A stretch of 64,000 nucleotides of DNA from Mercenaria mercenaria (GCF_021730395.1 NW_026463317.1:1-64000), one strand, 5' to 3'. Shown: positions 1 through 12,059, counted from the stretch's first letter. Program-made: numbers and translations. The notes: generated from the sequence alone by a model not told the origin.

Positions 1-333
1 TTCATGAATTTTGGTCAGAATAATTATCTTGATAAAATCTAGGCCATGTTCGAAAATGGGTCATCTGAGGTCAAATACTAGGTCAATTCAAAGAAAAACC
101 TTGTGTATGCGATAGAGGCTGTATTTTACAATTGATCTTCATGAAATTTGGTCAGAATGGTTGCCTTGATGAAATCTAGGTCGAGTTTAAATATGGGTCA
201 CCTGAGTTTAAAAACTAGGTCACTAGTTCAAATTATAGAAAAATATTGTGTATGCGATAGAGACTGTATTTTTTAATTGATTTTCATGAAATTTGGTCGA
301 CCTTGATGAAATCTGCCACATTACTGCATCCAC
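1..333. repeat. tandem repeat, ~140-bp unit
   Basis: Two full units and a partial third are visible. Each begins near 'TTCATGAAATTTGGTCAGAA', passes through 'GATGAAATCTAGGTC' and 'GGGTCACCTGAG', and ends in 'TGTGTATGCGATAGAG'. This is the style of short tandem arrays spread through bivalve genomes. It has no coding content. Confidence 0.75.
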
Positions 334-3110
334 CCCACTTCCCTACACATATACTAAAATTAATCACAGTAATAATACAATAAAACGCAATAAAATCTAA
401 ATATGTCATAGATATCACCTCTAAGGTTAACATAATATAATTATATAGCCTGAATTTTCTAAACAGGAGAATTGTTTTAAAACTCAGTCATAATAACAGA
501 CAACAATATAAGGTCACGAACATTTTAGATCGCGATTGAAGTGAGTGAAAGCCTAGAGGTTTGCTTTGATAACAGTTCTGGATGTCGCGAATATGGTTCA
601 AACGCAAGTCAAATGTTTCCGGAAATGAAAATGTCATGAGAACTATAAACAAAGTTCCAATATCTATCGTGAATTCCTCAAACACACTACACTGTAAAAG
701 TAATATTTTACCAGTTACAAATATTTAAAAATCATATGCATATGAAAAACGAATAAACATAATCAGCATGCATTAGTTGTGCATACTTCAGAACGCGATT
801 AGTCGAGTATGGCGACCTATGGAGACTTTTATGCGCTCAAATGCGTGTGTGTTAATTATCGTACCCCTCCCGTAATGGAAGTAATAATGTAAACTTGTCA
901 AGTATATAAATGCAAAATGAAATATCCAGTGACAATAATATCATTATGTTCCCAATCAAGTCTCATTTTCCTAAATTTTACAAACATGAAATATAAAAGA
1001 TCCTTTGGAAGCATACATAGCTACAAATGTATAAGAGTCATTGGTGTGATTTAAATGAAAATGTAAGTCAAATTTCCCCGAAATTAAAAACGATGACAAG
1101 AATAAAAACAACATTTTAAACTCATAGAATAATCTTGTCATGATTTGTCAAAACGTAAATCTTCAAGGGATAATGTAGTCAGCATTATTGCAGCAGTGCT
1201 ATGTAAGATCTTTGAGTCGTAAACATGATGTTCCCCCTTTTATAAAAAAAATCAATCGATGACAAAAATACACACACACAAGAATCAATACTATGGTTGT
1301 ATAAAACAACATATATGAAAGTAATATTTCAAAACTAGTCAAAATGAAATATTCAATGACAATTATGGTTATCAAACGTGCAACATTACTGCACCCCAGC
1401 CCACTTCCCCACACATATACTATAATTGTTCACAGTAATGATACGATAATACAAAATTAACAAAACACAAATGTATCTAAAAATGTCATTAGTATCGTCT
1501 CTAAGTTTAAATTATTTCCTGGAATTCCCAAACAGGGTAATTGTTTAAAAACTCAGTCATAATTTCAGGCAACAATATTAATTTTAGATCGCAATGTCTA
1601 GTGGCTTGCTTCGATAACAGTTCTGGATGTCGCGACCATGGTTCAAAGGCAAGTCAAATGCGTCCCGAAATAAAATGAAGGAAAACGTCATGAGAACTAT
1701 ACACAAAGTTTCAATATTTATCGTGCATTCCTCAAACACAATACATTGAAAAACTAATACTTCACTATTTACAAAAACATGTACTTGAAAACCATATGTA
1801 TATGAAAAGTATAATTAACATGCATCACTTCAGTTGTGCTTACTTTCAGAACGTTTTGAGCGCAGTATAGAAACCCGCACTCCCGCGCGTAATGAAAGAA
1901 ATTTAAACTTGTCAAGTACAAATCAACACAAAGAAATATTCGATTATGGAACAATGAAATCTTTTCGAAGCATCGAACGACAAACCTAAGAGTCTTAGGC
2001 AGGTAGATAGATATGATAGATAGATAAATAGAAAGCAGATCATTCCAATCAGAAATTCTCTGATAGAAGAATGGGATGAAAATTTAGGAAAAAACTATGT
2101 GAGTTCAGTATCGAGACCTTCAGACAAAAATCTATACAAACACGATCTTTTCCGTTTTGTAAACACGATGACAAAAATATATACAAATATATACAACCAA
2201 TATATCAATTTATCAATGATTTTTAAACAATTAACATGAAAGTAAAAACCGCAAACTCTTCAAATACAAAAAATATACATTGACAAATATGGAAATAAAA
2301 ACACACACCACTCTCCTCCCACTAATTGTAAATATATTTAAAGTACCCATATACACGAATTTATACAATTATGTCATTATGCTCTCTTACATGATGAGTG
2401 TTTCAAAAATCCTTTTAAGTCAATGATACATCAAAGAATTGAAAAATATAGAATAACGAAAAATGTTCGCATTATTAAAACTGTATAGGTTATAGCAATA
2501 TTTCCGGTGTACTTTCTTAGAGTTAGTACAAAGAGTTTCGGACAGCAGTTCTGGGTACCGCAAGTATAATTCAAATGCGGTTCAAATTTCCAACGAAATA
2601 AAATGATAAAGAGCTATATACAAAATTTCAATCATCAGACACAGGAAATTACAAAAAGCAACATTATTTCAAAATTTATTGAAAATAATAAGCATGCGAA
2701 AAAAACCATGTAGTGTGTTAATATAGTAACATGTCATTTCGATACTCTATGTCTAAATTAGTCCTGAATTTCCTAAACATGATTACATCGATCAAAACTC
2801 ATTTTGATCTATTGAACGCAAGCATGCAAAATTATACCAGACATGGTTTCATTTAATGAGAAAGTAAAACGCGCAAGACCACACACGCCTAGCCCTAAAT
2901 GATAACAGACGCAATTAAAGTGAAAAGTATAATTTAAGGAAAAAGTACATTATTATAAAGTAAAAATGAATATAATACAAAGAGCTTTGAATAACAGTTC
3001 TGGGTGTCGCGAGTACGATTGAAAGACGAATCAACGTTCACTGAAATGACAAAGCGGTGAGAACTGAAGCAAAAAATGTGTAACCTTCATGTTTCAAATT
3101 TAACACAGTA
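310..3110. repeat. strongly diverged long tandem duplication, four copies
   Basis: A block containing 'CAGTTCTGGATGTCGCGA' followed by 'GGTTCAAACGCAAGTCAAAT' and a 'CATGAGAACTATA' tail occurs near 571, 1617, 2544 and 2992. The first two copies also share upstream sequence ('CACACATATACTA', 'AACTCAGTCATAAT'), so the unit is about 0.9-1.05 kb and the last copy is shorter. The block is AT-rich. Short minus-strand ORFs inside it (for example at 488-685 and 1199-1414) show no domain and are not conserved between copies. A short GATA/GATAG microsatellite lies at about 2004-2035. From 3110 to 3790 I see only AT-rich sequence with no gene. Confidence 0.6.
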
Positions 3111-3867
3111 AGTCATTTAAGAACTTTTTCAAAAGTTACCAAACACATCTTTCTGATTATCATAAGCAACCAAAGTAATTTTGAAATCATAAGAATGCGA
3201 AAATCATATTCATTATACATGCCCTACATGAAAACTACTATACAATAAGAATTGTATACGATATGTGCAACTCATTACGAATTGATCAAAACAATGTCAA
3301 AGTAATCTTTCAAAATTTGAACAAACATAAAAAAATCGAAAAGTAAAACGCTACGAAAAAAAAATCATTCATAATTGCAGATATACATATTTAAAAAATG
3401 TCGGATGAACATTTGGACATGTATAGAAGCCGTGAGTATATGATTAAACACGCTATATTATTTATATCTCAAAGTATAATTCACCATTTCAGTAAGCATT
3501 CAAAATTTAAAGAATTAAAAAAAAACATGAAAGTATTCTTTGCAATTACGATTTGAATGTATATATAACTTCCTAAACGTCAATACACATTTTTATTTCA
3601 AGCTTTTCAGTGAATACTTGAAATTTTAGAAAGAAATGTATGTGGGAATTTTACATAAATTTTCGCTGGTACGGGACTACCAAAAGTGTAAATTTAATTA
3701 AATCCGCTTAAAAAGACATTGAGCGAAAAAGTCAGATTAGAGCATCTGTCACGAACACCATATCTTACATTTTCGCTATTGTCAACAACGCTTGAGACTG
3801 ACAAATATATTTCTCTGTACTGATAATTTGTTCCCTAAACTAGAAGGGTTTACACTTTTAAAGTCTT

Positions 3868-4795
3868 ATTTACACCACAATAAGTTCGCTTTTGCACCCT
3901 TTGCAACTTTCAATGCGAGTTTTAATTATGGTAGACAAGACACGGGACGGGGCAACTTCTATGAAATGCCGAACACCCATCGCATAGGCTGTTTCCATAC
4001 TTTCCTTCCACATAACTGCATATTCTATTTGTTTCGACAGAAGAACTTTGATTTGTTCCGGATTGTCACAAACAGAACCCGTGGCATTCATAACAATAGG
4101 TATGGATGGCTTATTAAAGACGCAGCTGTTAATAACACTTGATTGACATTTGCAGCAACCGTCTTCATATAACTGGAGTGAAAGGCACCGGCAACTCGCA
4201 TTCTCCGAGCATCAATTACTGATAGCCTATCTCTTGTGCACGTATCGGAATCAAGGAGGTTTATCAATGCTTCGATATCCTCTACCGTTCCAGCCACCGT
4301 GTGCTGTTTGTCTGCAAGGAATGTTGATATCTGAACATATGGAAACGCATTATTAAGGAACGTCTGCAGCTGCAAAGTGTCTGGACCTAGAATGCTGGCC
4401 ATGGCTGTTGATTGCTTGGACAACTCAGCACCCATGCACTTTCCTCGATACTGTACTATTTTTAATGCATCATTAAACGACAGTACTTCAGAATAAACGA
4501 GGGCAGCAAATTCCCCAACGCTGAGACCTGCCACACAGGAAACTTGTTGCAGAGTTACATCATTCTCCTATAGATCTTCTATTTTTGCTATGCAACTCAC
4601 AAATAATGCGGTCTGAACAAATTCTGTTGAGCTTAACTTTTTTTTCAAAATATCTTCTGATCCAAGGCAAATGTCTAGAATATTATATCCTAGATATTTT
4701 TCACCTTTTCAAAATTTCTCTAGATTTTTTGCAGTCTCTCGTTGCCTTACACATTCCTACTTTCTGGGCACCCTGACCAGGAAACATCAACATAC
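3868..4795 (-). pseudogene. C-terminal FabD/MCAT-like acyltransferase (AT) domain
   Basis: The domain starts with 'SMLMFPGQGAQKVGMC' (near 4,750-4,795, oxyanion-side GQGAQ). It continues with the nucleophile elbow 'AGLSVGEFAALVYSEVLSF' (Ser near 4,520), then 'QYRGKCMGAEL' and the catalytic His in 'VAGAFHSSYM' (near 4,180). It ends with 'NPEQIKVLLSKQIEYAVMWK' and 'FIEVAPSRVLSTIIK'. The GQGAQKVGM and PEQIK...Q motifs resemble bacterial FabD, trans-acting ATs and mitochondrial MCAT more than ATs embedded in type I modules. Its role would be to load malonyl onto the carriers. The frame changes twice within it. Placement after the last carrier, with no AT inside the KS-MT-ACP module, is the hallmark that makes the layout trans-AT-like. 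Confidence 0.82.
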
Positions 4796-4899
4796 TTCCT
4801 GATTTTATAAAATTTTCGGTATTCGTTTGTAAAGGAAGACCGCCGCTTGGATTAGTGATTTTCTGAACGTCAGACGTATCGCACTCGTTGTTCATTGAA

Positions 4900-5111
4900 C
4901 TGTCATCTTCAAACTGTTCGGCAATGTAGTTACCAAGTAATCCTAGTGAAGTATAAGAAAATGTGTCTGCAATCTCTAGCTGAAAGCCTATCCTTTTTCG
5001 AACCATTGTCATCATTTGGATCGCAAGTAATGATTCCCCACCTAAAGCGTTAAAATCATCATCTTCATTAATGTCATCTAGATCAAGTAACTCACACCAT
5101 ATATTCTTAAG
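4900..5111 (-). pseudogene. carrier protein domain 3 (ACP)
   Basis: The segment reads 'LKNIWCELLDLDDINEDDDF', then 'NALGGESLLAIQMMTMVRKR' (modified Ser near 5,034), then 'IADTFSYTSLGLLGNYIAEQ'. It follows the C-methyltransferase in the same frame, separated by one stop codon, and is in turn in frame with the start of the acyltransferase. It would be the acceptor of the malonyl extender and hold the methylated product. Confidence 0.83.
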
Positions 5112-6842
5112 TTATTGTTTAATTGAATCGTGCGTGGCACGCTCTTCTAAACCTAAAGACGTTCCGTCATCATCAGTTTCTTTTTCCTGGAAGTCCTTAT
5201 ATCGTGTACCAGTTGAATCAATATTTTGCCACCATTCACAAAGTGGCTCATGGAATTTCTCAGACGTTGTTGCGTTTGCACTACACACAAATAAGAACTT
5301 TTCGACATGTTTCCTTTCTTCTTCGTCGGTAGGACAGGAATGAATGGCCCCAAAGTTCATGCGCTGTAAAACTGCTTCCCATTTTTCCGGTTCTAGCATA
5401 GGTTCGAATGGACGCAAATCGTGATCTTTAAAATACCACCATCCATCCAAAACTCCCCAAGCAAGAGTTGCCTAAGTTTCGTTTTTGGCACTTTCTATAA
5501 TGAACAATGTTCCATCACTACCGAGGCATGATTTCAAATTCAGCAGTGATTCCATTACACTTTCCGTTGTGTGGATGACGTTGTATGATATGACAATATC
5601 AAACGAACCTAGTACACCTTGCTTAGATGCATTTTTTGTAATATCAAAAGTTGAGAATTTCATCATCGACTTGTACTTTGAAAACACTGTTTTGGCATTT
5701 TCGACAAATGCTTTTCCAAGATCGGTAAACCAGTATTCAGTATCTGGAATATTGGAAAGCCTTGGAAGAAGCTGTCTTGTAACATATCCCATTCCGGCGC
5801 CAACCTCTAATATTCTCACTTTTTGTCCTTGTTTTGACAAAGTTGATGTATACTCAACAATGAGCTGCATGTACATATTGTAGTATACGTCTCCTAACAA
5901 ATCTCCAAGTTTATCAAATTTGAACATGAAGTTCAAGTCTCCTTGCGGATAGATAACTGACAATGGGCTCATTTTCCCCAAGAGTACATCTTTTAGAAAT
6001 TCTGAACAATATAGTGGAAACCTGAAGCAGTCAGCCCACGACGGATAGTTGGCCACAGCTACAGCTGCGATACTTTCGGGAGTTTCCCTACGCTTATTAC
6101 ACCCCTTGAATGAAAATCGATCAAGGTGAAAATGAGATGAATCAGTTCCATGCTGAACTATATAACCATTTCGCATCAGTTCTCGGAGCATAACAAAGAA
6201 GAACTTTTCATATTTTGGAAGTATTTGTGTTGTTTTAAAAGCGTATTCAAAGGAAACATCATGCTCATTGTCGATGTAATCCAGAAGAGGAGTACTCTCT
6301 AAAAGTTTCAGCACAATCATGGAGCAGAACTTTCCCTCTAATTCTTGAAGTGCAATCGGAGGAGCCAACGGTAGTGTTCGAACCATTTCTCGTGCCTCAC
6401 TCATTCTTCTATTAAGAAGGCCAGCTACACCAGACTCTTCATCATAATAGGCCGAAACTGAATTTTGCCAGAAACTTTTTGTATTACAAATAGCAATTGA
6501 TAGACCAGGGGCACAAACCTCTTCCGGTTTGTTAAAATTTGGAAACAGCATATCAACGTCAATCAATCCATGTCTGAGAAAACGTTCAATACCTTTGTTG
6601 CCATTCACAGATATTGTTGAGTCATCAGCATTTGTGTATATGTCGGCAGTTTGTAGGCATATCCGATCTGTTGAGAATTGCTTTTCTTCAGCCTCTATGA
6701 TTAGCCTTAAAGCGGAAAGAAGTTGCACAGCATCAGTCACCATAACTACCATTCGGATATTATTATAAACCATATCCTTGTCTTGAAGTTGTTTCAACTT
6801 ACAAGCAACGGAAACACAAACTGCCTCAAGAGTGTTAATGAT
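5112..6842 (-). pseudogene. C-methyltransferase (cMT) domain with KS-MT linker
   Basis: An open frame of 441 codons (6,797-5,472) and a continuation in the same frame to 5,112 hold a PKS-type C-methyltransferase. The N-terminal part ('KTTQILPKYEKFFFVMLREL', 'ANYPSWADCFRFPLYCSEFL') matches the region that precedes the catalytic core. The SAM-binding motif is 'ILEVGAGMGYVTRQLL' (near 5,785-5,820), followed by 'YWFTDLGKAFVENAK', 'FDIVISYNVIHTTESVMESL' and 'GTLFIIES'. The end is 'LDGWWYFKDHDLRPFEPML' and 'EKWEAVLQRMNFGAI'. It would add an alpha-methyl group from SAM to the beta-keto intermediate, so the unit installed would be methylmalonate-like. Flanking stop codons lie in frame. Confidence 0.85.
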
Positions 6843-6954
6843 TCACCGTTGAACTGTGTGTGTAACTAGGCTTTCATGTAAACAAGCCTGTTTTTTCACA
6901 TGCTCATAGCTTGCACCAGAAAGGAGCAAAGGCAAATATCCCGCTACTTTATAT

Positions 6955-8260
6955 TTTTCAGCGGAGCAAGTAGAGGGAAAAGGAAATGAATCCGACAAAA
7001 TAGCGTGACAATTAGTTCCTGTTAGGCCAAATGAACTTAATCCAGCTATGCGTCTCTGATTGTCATTCACTTCCCATTTGACAATCTTATTTGGTACATA
7101 CAGGTGTGATTTCTTCAACTCAGAATGGGGACGTTTGAAATTTAGTGTTGTTGGAATGTTCTGAAACATGAAACTGGCGATTATTTTCAACAATCCTGCA
7201 AATCCAGCCGCAGAGTCAAGGTGGCCGAAAGCACTTTTAATGGAACCTATTGCCAATTTATCTGTTCGTGATCCTGGCGAAAATACTTCACATAATGCTG
7301 ATAACTCTATTCGGTCTCCTAGCATGGTGCCAGTGCCATGGCATTCAAGAAATGAGATTTCTGATGGAGATATGTTTGCGAGCGAAAGAGCTTTTTGTAT
7401 AACTTTCACTTGAGAACTTGAAGATGGTGCCGTTATTCCGTTTCCCTTACCTACACTATTTACTGCAATGGATTTAAGAACTGCGTATTTGTGTTTATGA
7501 CATTCAATTGCGCTCCGAAGCGGTTCTACGTAAAAACATATAATCCCCTCACCTACAACGGTTCCGTTTCCAAGCTCATCGAATGGTCGGCAAACGAAAT
7601 CCTTAGACATTATGCCTTTATCACCATATATACCGGTTTTTGACGGATACAAAACAATATTCATGCCACCAACTAATGCTGCACTACAGTCCCCATTTTC
7701 CATAGACTCACATGCAATTTTTAGCGATGTCAGTGCCGAACTGCAGGCTGTATCTACAAGCATTATAGGGCCCTTTAAATTGTAATGATATGCTATTCTT
7801 GTAGCGATCATTCCAGGCATATGTCCAGATATTTCTGTGGCTTCGTCAGACTTATAAAGTTGTGCTTAACTGACTTCCGTATTGCTCAAAAACACGACAA
7901 TGTCTTTTCAATTTATCTTTGATATGTCTGTACTTAAACAAAGCGTCTCTGAAGCAACTTCAAAAAACAGACGTTGTTCCGGTGACATATTCTTGGCTTC
8001 TGCAGAAGATATCTGAAACAATTTGTTATCGAACTGGTCTATATCCGCTAGAAAAGCACCCTGATAAACATCTGATTTCTTCAAAGACAATGAGTTTGGA
8101 AAGCAATTTAAAACATCTTGTTTTCTATTCTCTGGAAAACTACCTACTACATTAATTTCCTCTTCAAAGACTTTCCAAAACTCACACAGTGTCCTAATAT
8201 TACCAGGTAAACGGAAGCCAACTCCTGTAATCGCAAATTGTCTCTCGCTGTTTTTAGCTG
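6955..8260 (-). pseudogene. ketosynthase (KS) domain
   Basis: The domain starts at 'FAITGVGFRLPGNIRTLCEF' (near 8,240). It continues through 'MSPEQRLFFEVA' and 'SDEATEISGHMPGMIATRIA' and carries the full Cys-His-His triad. The Cys is in 'DTACSSAL' (codon near 7,744), the first His in 'ECHGTGT' (near 7,339) and the second in 'KSAFGHLDSAAG' (near 7,215). It ends with 'SSFGLTGTNCHAIL' (near 7,000). KS domains catalyse decarboxylative Claisen condensation of a malonyl unit onto the upstream aminoacyl chain. The segment 7,820-6,843 is an uninterrupted 325-codon frame. A short stretch near 7,820-7,910 contains stop codons in the same frame. The catalytic residues all survive. Confidence 0.9.
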
Positions 8261-8274
8261 CTTCTGTCTTCCGT

Positions 8275-8515
8275 TTAAGTCTCTCATGTGTGCTATATAT
8301 TTTGTCCACAAAATCGGCAAGACTTTCTAAAGATGGATAGGAAAATATATCTGCAATTGTAACGTCATAATCTGTCTTTCTTTTAATCAGCGAATGAAAC
8401 TGCATAAGCAGCAAAGAATGACCCCCTTGTTCAAAAAATGTGTGTCGGGTGTCTACACGTGAGGAATCAATTCCAAGCGTTTCGGCAAACATTTGCCTTA
8501 AAATGTTAGCAGTTC
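8275..8515 (-). pseudogene. carrier protein domain 2 (PCP)
   Basis: The segment reads 'MFAETLGIDSSRVDTRHTFF', then 'EQGGHSLLLMQFHSLI' with the phosphopantetheinyl Ser at about 8,415, then 'IADIFSYPSLESLADFVDKI'. GGHSL is the classic PCP signature. It sits between the A and KS domains in the same frame as both, so it carries the activated amino acid to be extended by the ketosynthase. A stop codon lies in the short linker after the A domain. Confidence 0.85.
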
Positions 8516-8543
8516 CCGAAATTTCAATCTTTTCATTTGTTTT

Positions 8544-10120
8544 TTAAATGTGTAATAGTTCCAATAGCGATGGCAAAGCCGCATGATTCACTTTTCCATT
8601 AGCAGTCAAAGGAATATTTTCAACAGTTGTTATCAGATCAGGCACCATGTAATACGGATGTTGCTCTTTTACAGACTGAATTATCTTATCATTACAGACG
8701 TCAGACAGTTCCTTTAGATTTTCCAACACAACAAACGCACATAGAAATTGCGTTTTGGTTCCATCTTTTTCATTCGTGAGTGCAGTCACTGTGACTTCCC
8801 TTACAAAGCCACATTTGATCAAAATAGTGTTTTCGATTTCTGCAGTACAAATTCGGAATCCTCTCAATTTACAAACGGAATCTAGACGTCCAAACAGTTC
8901 TAAATCTCCTGATGGAAGCCAGCATGCACGATCGTTGGTCTTAAGCATTACTTCACCTGAACTGAGCGTTACTATGTCAGTGTCACCAGACCCTACAACA
9001 TGGCCCCCAATATAAAATTCACCCAACGTTCCAACAGGACATGGACGAAGTGTCTCAGGTTCAAGAACTTTCATTCTGACACCAGGGAGAGGTTTTCCGA
9101 CGGGCACTGTACCTCCCCTTGTGATCGGCATATGTTCTGCCTCAAAGCAAGATGAGTCTATTGTAGCCTCTGACATTCCATAACTATTTATCAGGCGTTG
9201 GTTGCTTTGTATAGCTTGTATTTTCCTGTAAACCTCTGTTGGAAGAACATCCGATCCTAAGATCAATATTTTCAAAGATTTTAAGTCTTTTGTATTTGAG
9301 TTTTCTATTAAAGTCAATGCAAACTGGGGTGTAAACTCTACCAAACTTATGTGTTCTGTTCGTATCATTTTTGTTATATAGTCTGTATCAAGTCGGCTGT
9401 TATTTGGACAAATGCAAACTGTGCCAGATGTGCAACACATACCTCTGACAATATCTCCTATGAAGACATCAAAAGACAATTGTGCCCATTGCAAGATATT
9501 GACGTCAGACTTCTGAAGTTCATAACGGGTTGTCCAAGCTCTTGCAAGAATAGATAAACTCATATGAGAAATTCTGATTTGCTTTGGTTTTCCAGTTGAT
9601 CCAGAAGTTTGAATCATGTATGCGGGCTTTCCTAACTCCTGAACGAACGGAAAATAGTAAGTATTAATCTCTGGTACTGAATTATCCAAACTATTTTTCA
9701 CGCAAACAATTTTGCATTTTGAATTTTGGGCATATATCTCAAACCGGTCGTCGTTGATCAAAATAAGGCATGGGTTGGCTCTTTCAATTGCTTCTGTGAC
9801 TGTGGGTGCGTGTAGAACTGACACAGGCAAGAAGAATCCACCAAGTTTCCAAACTGCAAACATAGTTGCTATTGCTATCTCGTTCTTTTCCATTATCAAT
9901 ATGATCGGCAGACTTTGAAGGGCATTGGAGTCAATACAGTTTAATATTTGAAATGCTATGTTGTCAGATAAATTCATAATATTACTGTAAGTAAGATTTT
10001 TTCCTCTGTACACCAGGGCTGTTTTTGCTGGTGTCGTTTTTGTGTTTCTAACAAATATGGCATATACAGATTCACTGGTATAATCAATTTTCTCCGTTTC
10101 TGTAAAGTCATCTTGCAACT
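8544..10120 (-). CDS. adenylation (A) domain with ornithine-like specificity code
   Basis: This part of an uninterrupted 677-codon open frame (10,577-8,544) contains every adenylation core motif. They include 'WKLGGFFLPVS' (A2), 'QTSGSTGKPKQIRISH' (A3), 'FDVFIGD' (A4), 'NSYGMSEAT' (A5), 'GEFYIGGHVVGSGD' (A6), 'KTNDRACWLPSGDL' (A7), 'GRLDSVCKLRGFRI' (A8), 'HPYYMVPD' (A9) and 'PLTANGKVNHAAL' (A10). It would adenylate an amino acid and load it on the following carrier. Residues at the GrsA specificity positions, aligned by eye, read D V G E L L S I D K. That differs at two positions from the ornithine code DVGEIGSIDK. The Glu at position 278 fits a basic side chain. A7 has TND where TGD is usual. 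It is the best preserved part of the locus. Confidence 0.88.
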
Positions 10121-10129
10121 TAATTTCTT

Positions 10130-11390
10130 CTTCTGTCAAAAACTCTGCAAACCTTAAAGACTTCCGCCCCAGAAGTATTTGGAATTTATTGCAAACTTCT
10201 ATCATAGAGCCAGCAAAACGTCTTGACAATCCTTTTTCAATCAACTCTTCTGAACGTTCACTTAGTATTTCGTAACCGTCTGTATCTTCTGCAATATCAA
10301 CGGAAAGCTGCATTTTTGCATGTTTTGCATGTATTCTCAATTCATCTTTACCGACGTTAAACGTTATGTAGTTGAACATTACATTGCAGAAACATCCGAG
10401 GTTTTTGCCATTCTTTCTCCAGATCATTTCACTAACCTTGTTTAGTGGGTATCTAGAGTGGGAAAACACAGTTAACCATTTTCTGGCAACATTTAACACA
10501 TGTTCTTCTAAGGTGTCATTCATATTTATTGTATATCTGAATAAGACCGTGTTCACAAATAGGCCATCAGCTGTCAAATATGAACATCACGAGTTGAGAC
10601 AAGTATCGCAACTACAGCTTCTCGACTTCCCTAATACCGTTGAAGCACTAACACAAACAATGCCAAAAAGACCTGAAATTTAGTTAATCCATGTAATTTA
10701 CAGAAACTTTCGACTTCTTGCCCACTGCTTACGGGTAGAAAAGAAACGGTTGTGTCTGCTGTATAAGCTTCGAAGTCGCTTATATCAGAAGTGTTCCTGA
10801 AACTTAAAGAAGACGACTGTGGGCATTCCTCAAATTCCATTTCCCAAAACAATTTGTCAGCCGTAAACTTTTCTAACATCATATACTCTTTTTCTGAGTC
10901 TATGACCGAGGAATGTAGGAACAGATTATGTCTGACAACTTGAACATCTAATGACGGGTTCTGAAGTAACATTTTTAAAGTAGTTTTAATATTCTGAATT
11001 GTAACATCATCAATAATGATATGATGTACATGGATGACAAATATTTTTGTCTTTCCACTAGTGATGACTTTCATTTGTGATAGCACTTCATCTAACAAAT
11101 TAACTGCTGGTATATTTTGGTGTATATACTCTCTCAAATCGGACATACTGTTGACTGTTACATTGAGTGGTTGAATAACAGTAGAGATGTTCTGATCGGA
11201 AATTGATAAAGTCTTCTTCGCAAGGTCATATGATGTCAGCATTAATGGTTGACGTCTTACCATTACTTTTAATATAAGGTCTGTATCTACATTGGTCTCT
11301 TTTCTTAAAGCTATTGTCTCCGTATATGCTGTTGATTCGGGAACAGCATTTTGTAAATCTAGCATCCGTTTTTGGGCTTCCGACAATGCG
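10130..11390 (-). pseudogene. condensation (C) domain
   Basis: The domain runs from 'LSEAQKRMLDLQNAVPESTA' through the catalytic 'HVHHIIIDDVTIQNI' (near 11,030; consensus HHxxxDG) to the latch-like 'ADGLFVNTVLFRYTI' and 'SHSRYPLNKVSEMI' (near 10,440-10,570). C domains form the peptide bond between the upstream donor and the amino acid on the downstream carrier. The second His and the Asp are present; the Gly after Asp is Asp here. One frame change separates its two halves (11,386-10,631 and 10,577 onward). Its C-terminal half shares one open frame with the adenylation domain. Confidence 0.82.
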
Positions 11391-11469
11391 ATTTCATTTC
11401 CACTTCTTTCTTTCTTTTTAATATCAGGTAATTTTGAGCTTCCTCTTCGATGAACATGGTGTTCTTCAA

Positions 11470-11690
11470 TTCGTCGTTTAAGTGAAGAGAGAACGAAGGT
11501 GTGCTAATTATATCGAGAATACTGAGATCCAGTCCTAAAACTCGGTGTATTTCTGATACAAGAAAGACAACTTTAAATGAATTCCCCCCTTCGAAGAAAT
11601 TGTCATCGTCTTTTGGAACTTCCTCTGTTTGAAGGATATTTTTCCACATTTGCTGAATAACTGAAACTGGAGTTTTCATTGATTCTAATT
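11470..11690 (-). pseudogene. carrier protein domain 1 (PCP/ACP)
   Basis: The segment holds 'IQQMWKNILQTEEVPKDDDN' followed by 'FFEGGNSFKVVFLVSEIHR'. This matches the phosphopantetheine attachment region (consensus FFxxGGxSL) with the Ser at about 11,583-11,585, and is followed by the 'DIISTPSF' helix. It lies directly after the FkbH-like domain and before the condensation domain, as expected for the carrier that would receive the loaded unit. Between the FkbH end and this carrier (about 11,700-12,060) is a low-homology linker. His/Asp is more usual than Asn before the modified Ser, but Asn is tolerated in some carriers. Confidence 0.75.
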
Positions 11691-12059
11691 TTAGTATTTC
11701 TTGTAAGAGGTCAGAATATTCTTTATCAAGATACGGCATTGGTAATGTATTTGTTTTCAAGCATGTTGTAAATGAACGTCTGACCACTGTGTCAATATTC
11801 AATTACCCAGTGACGATATATCTCCACTGACTAGCTCTTTAGACTGTTCAACATGTTTTATATGATTATGCCTTGAAAGAGCTAATAAAGTATAGTCATT
11901 TGCACTACGGTATGCAGATCGTTATCAAATATATCTGATGAAAGCTTACACAAGACTTCCAACCTAGTGATGCTTTTTGTTTTAGGGGTAATGTCTACGC
12001 TTTCCAAAAATTGCAACATAGGAATATTTTGTCCAGTTTCACAGATCAGTAAAATCCCT

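Noticed and set aside
4701-10577. Introns as the explanation for stop codons in the synthase
   Set aside because: Homology and frame are continuous straight through the stops, and no GT-AG interval of plausible size removes sequence without also removing conserved residues.
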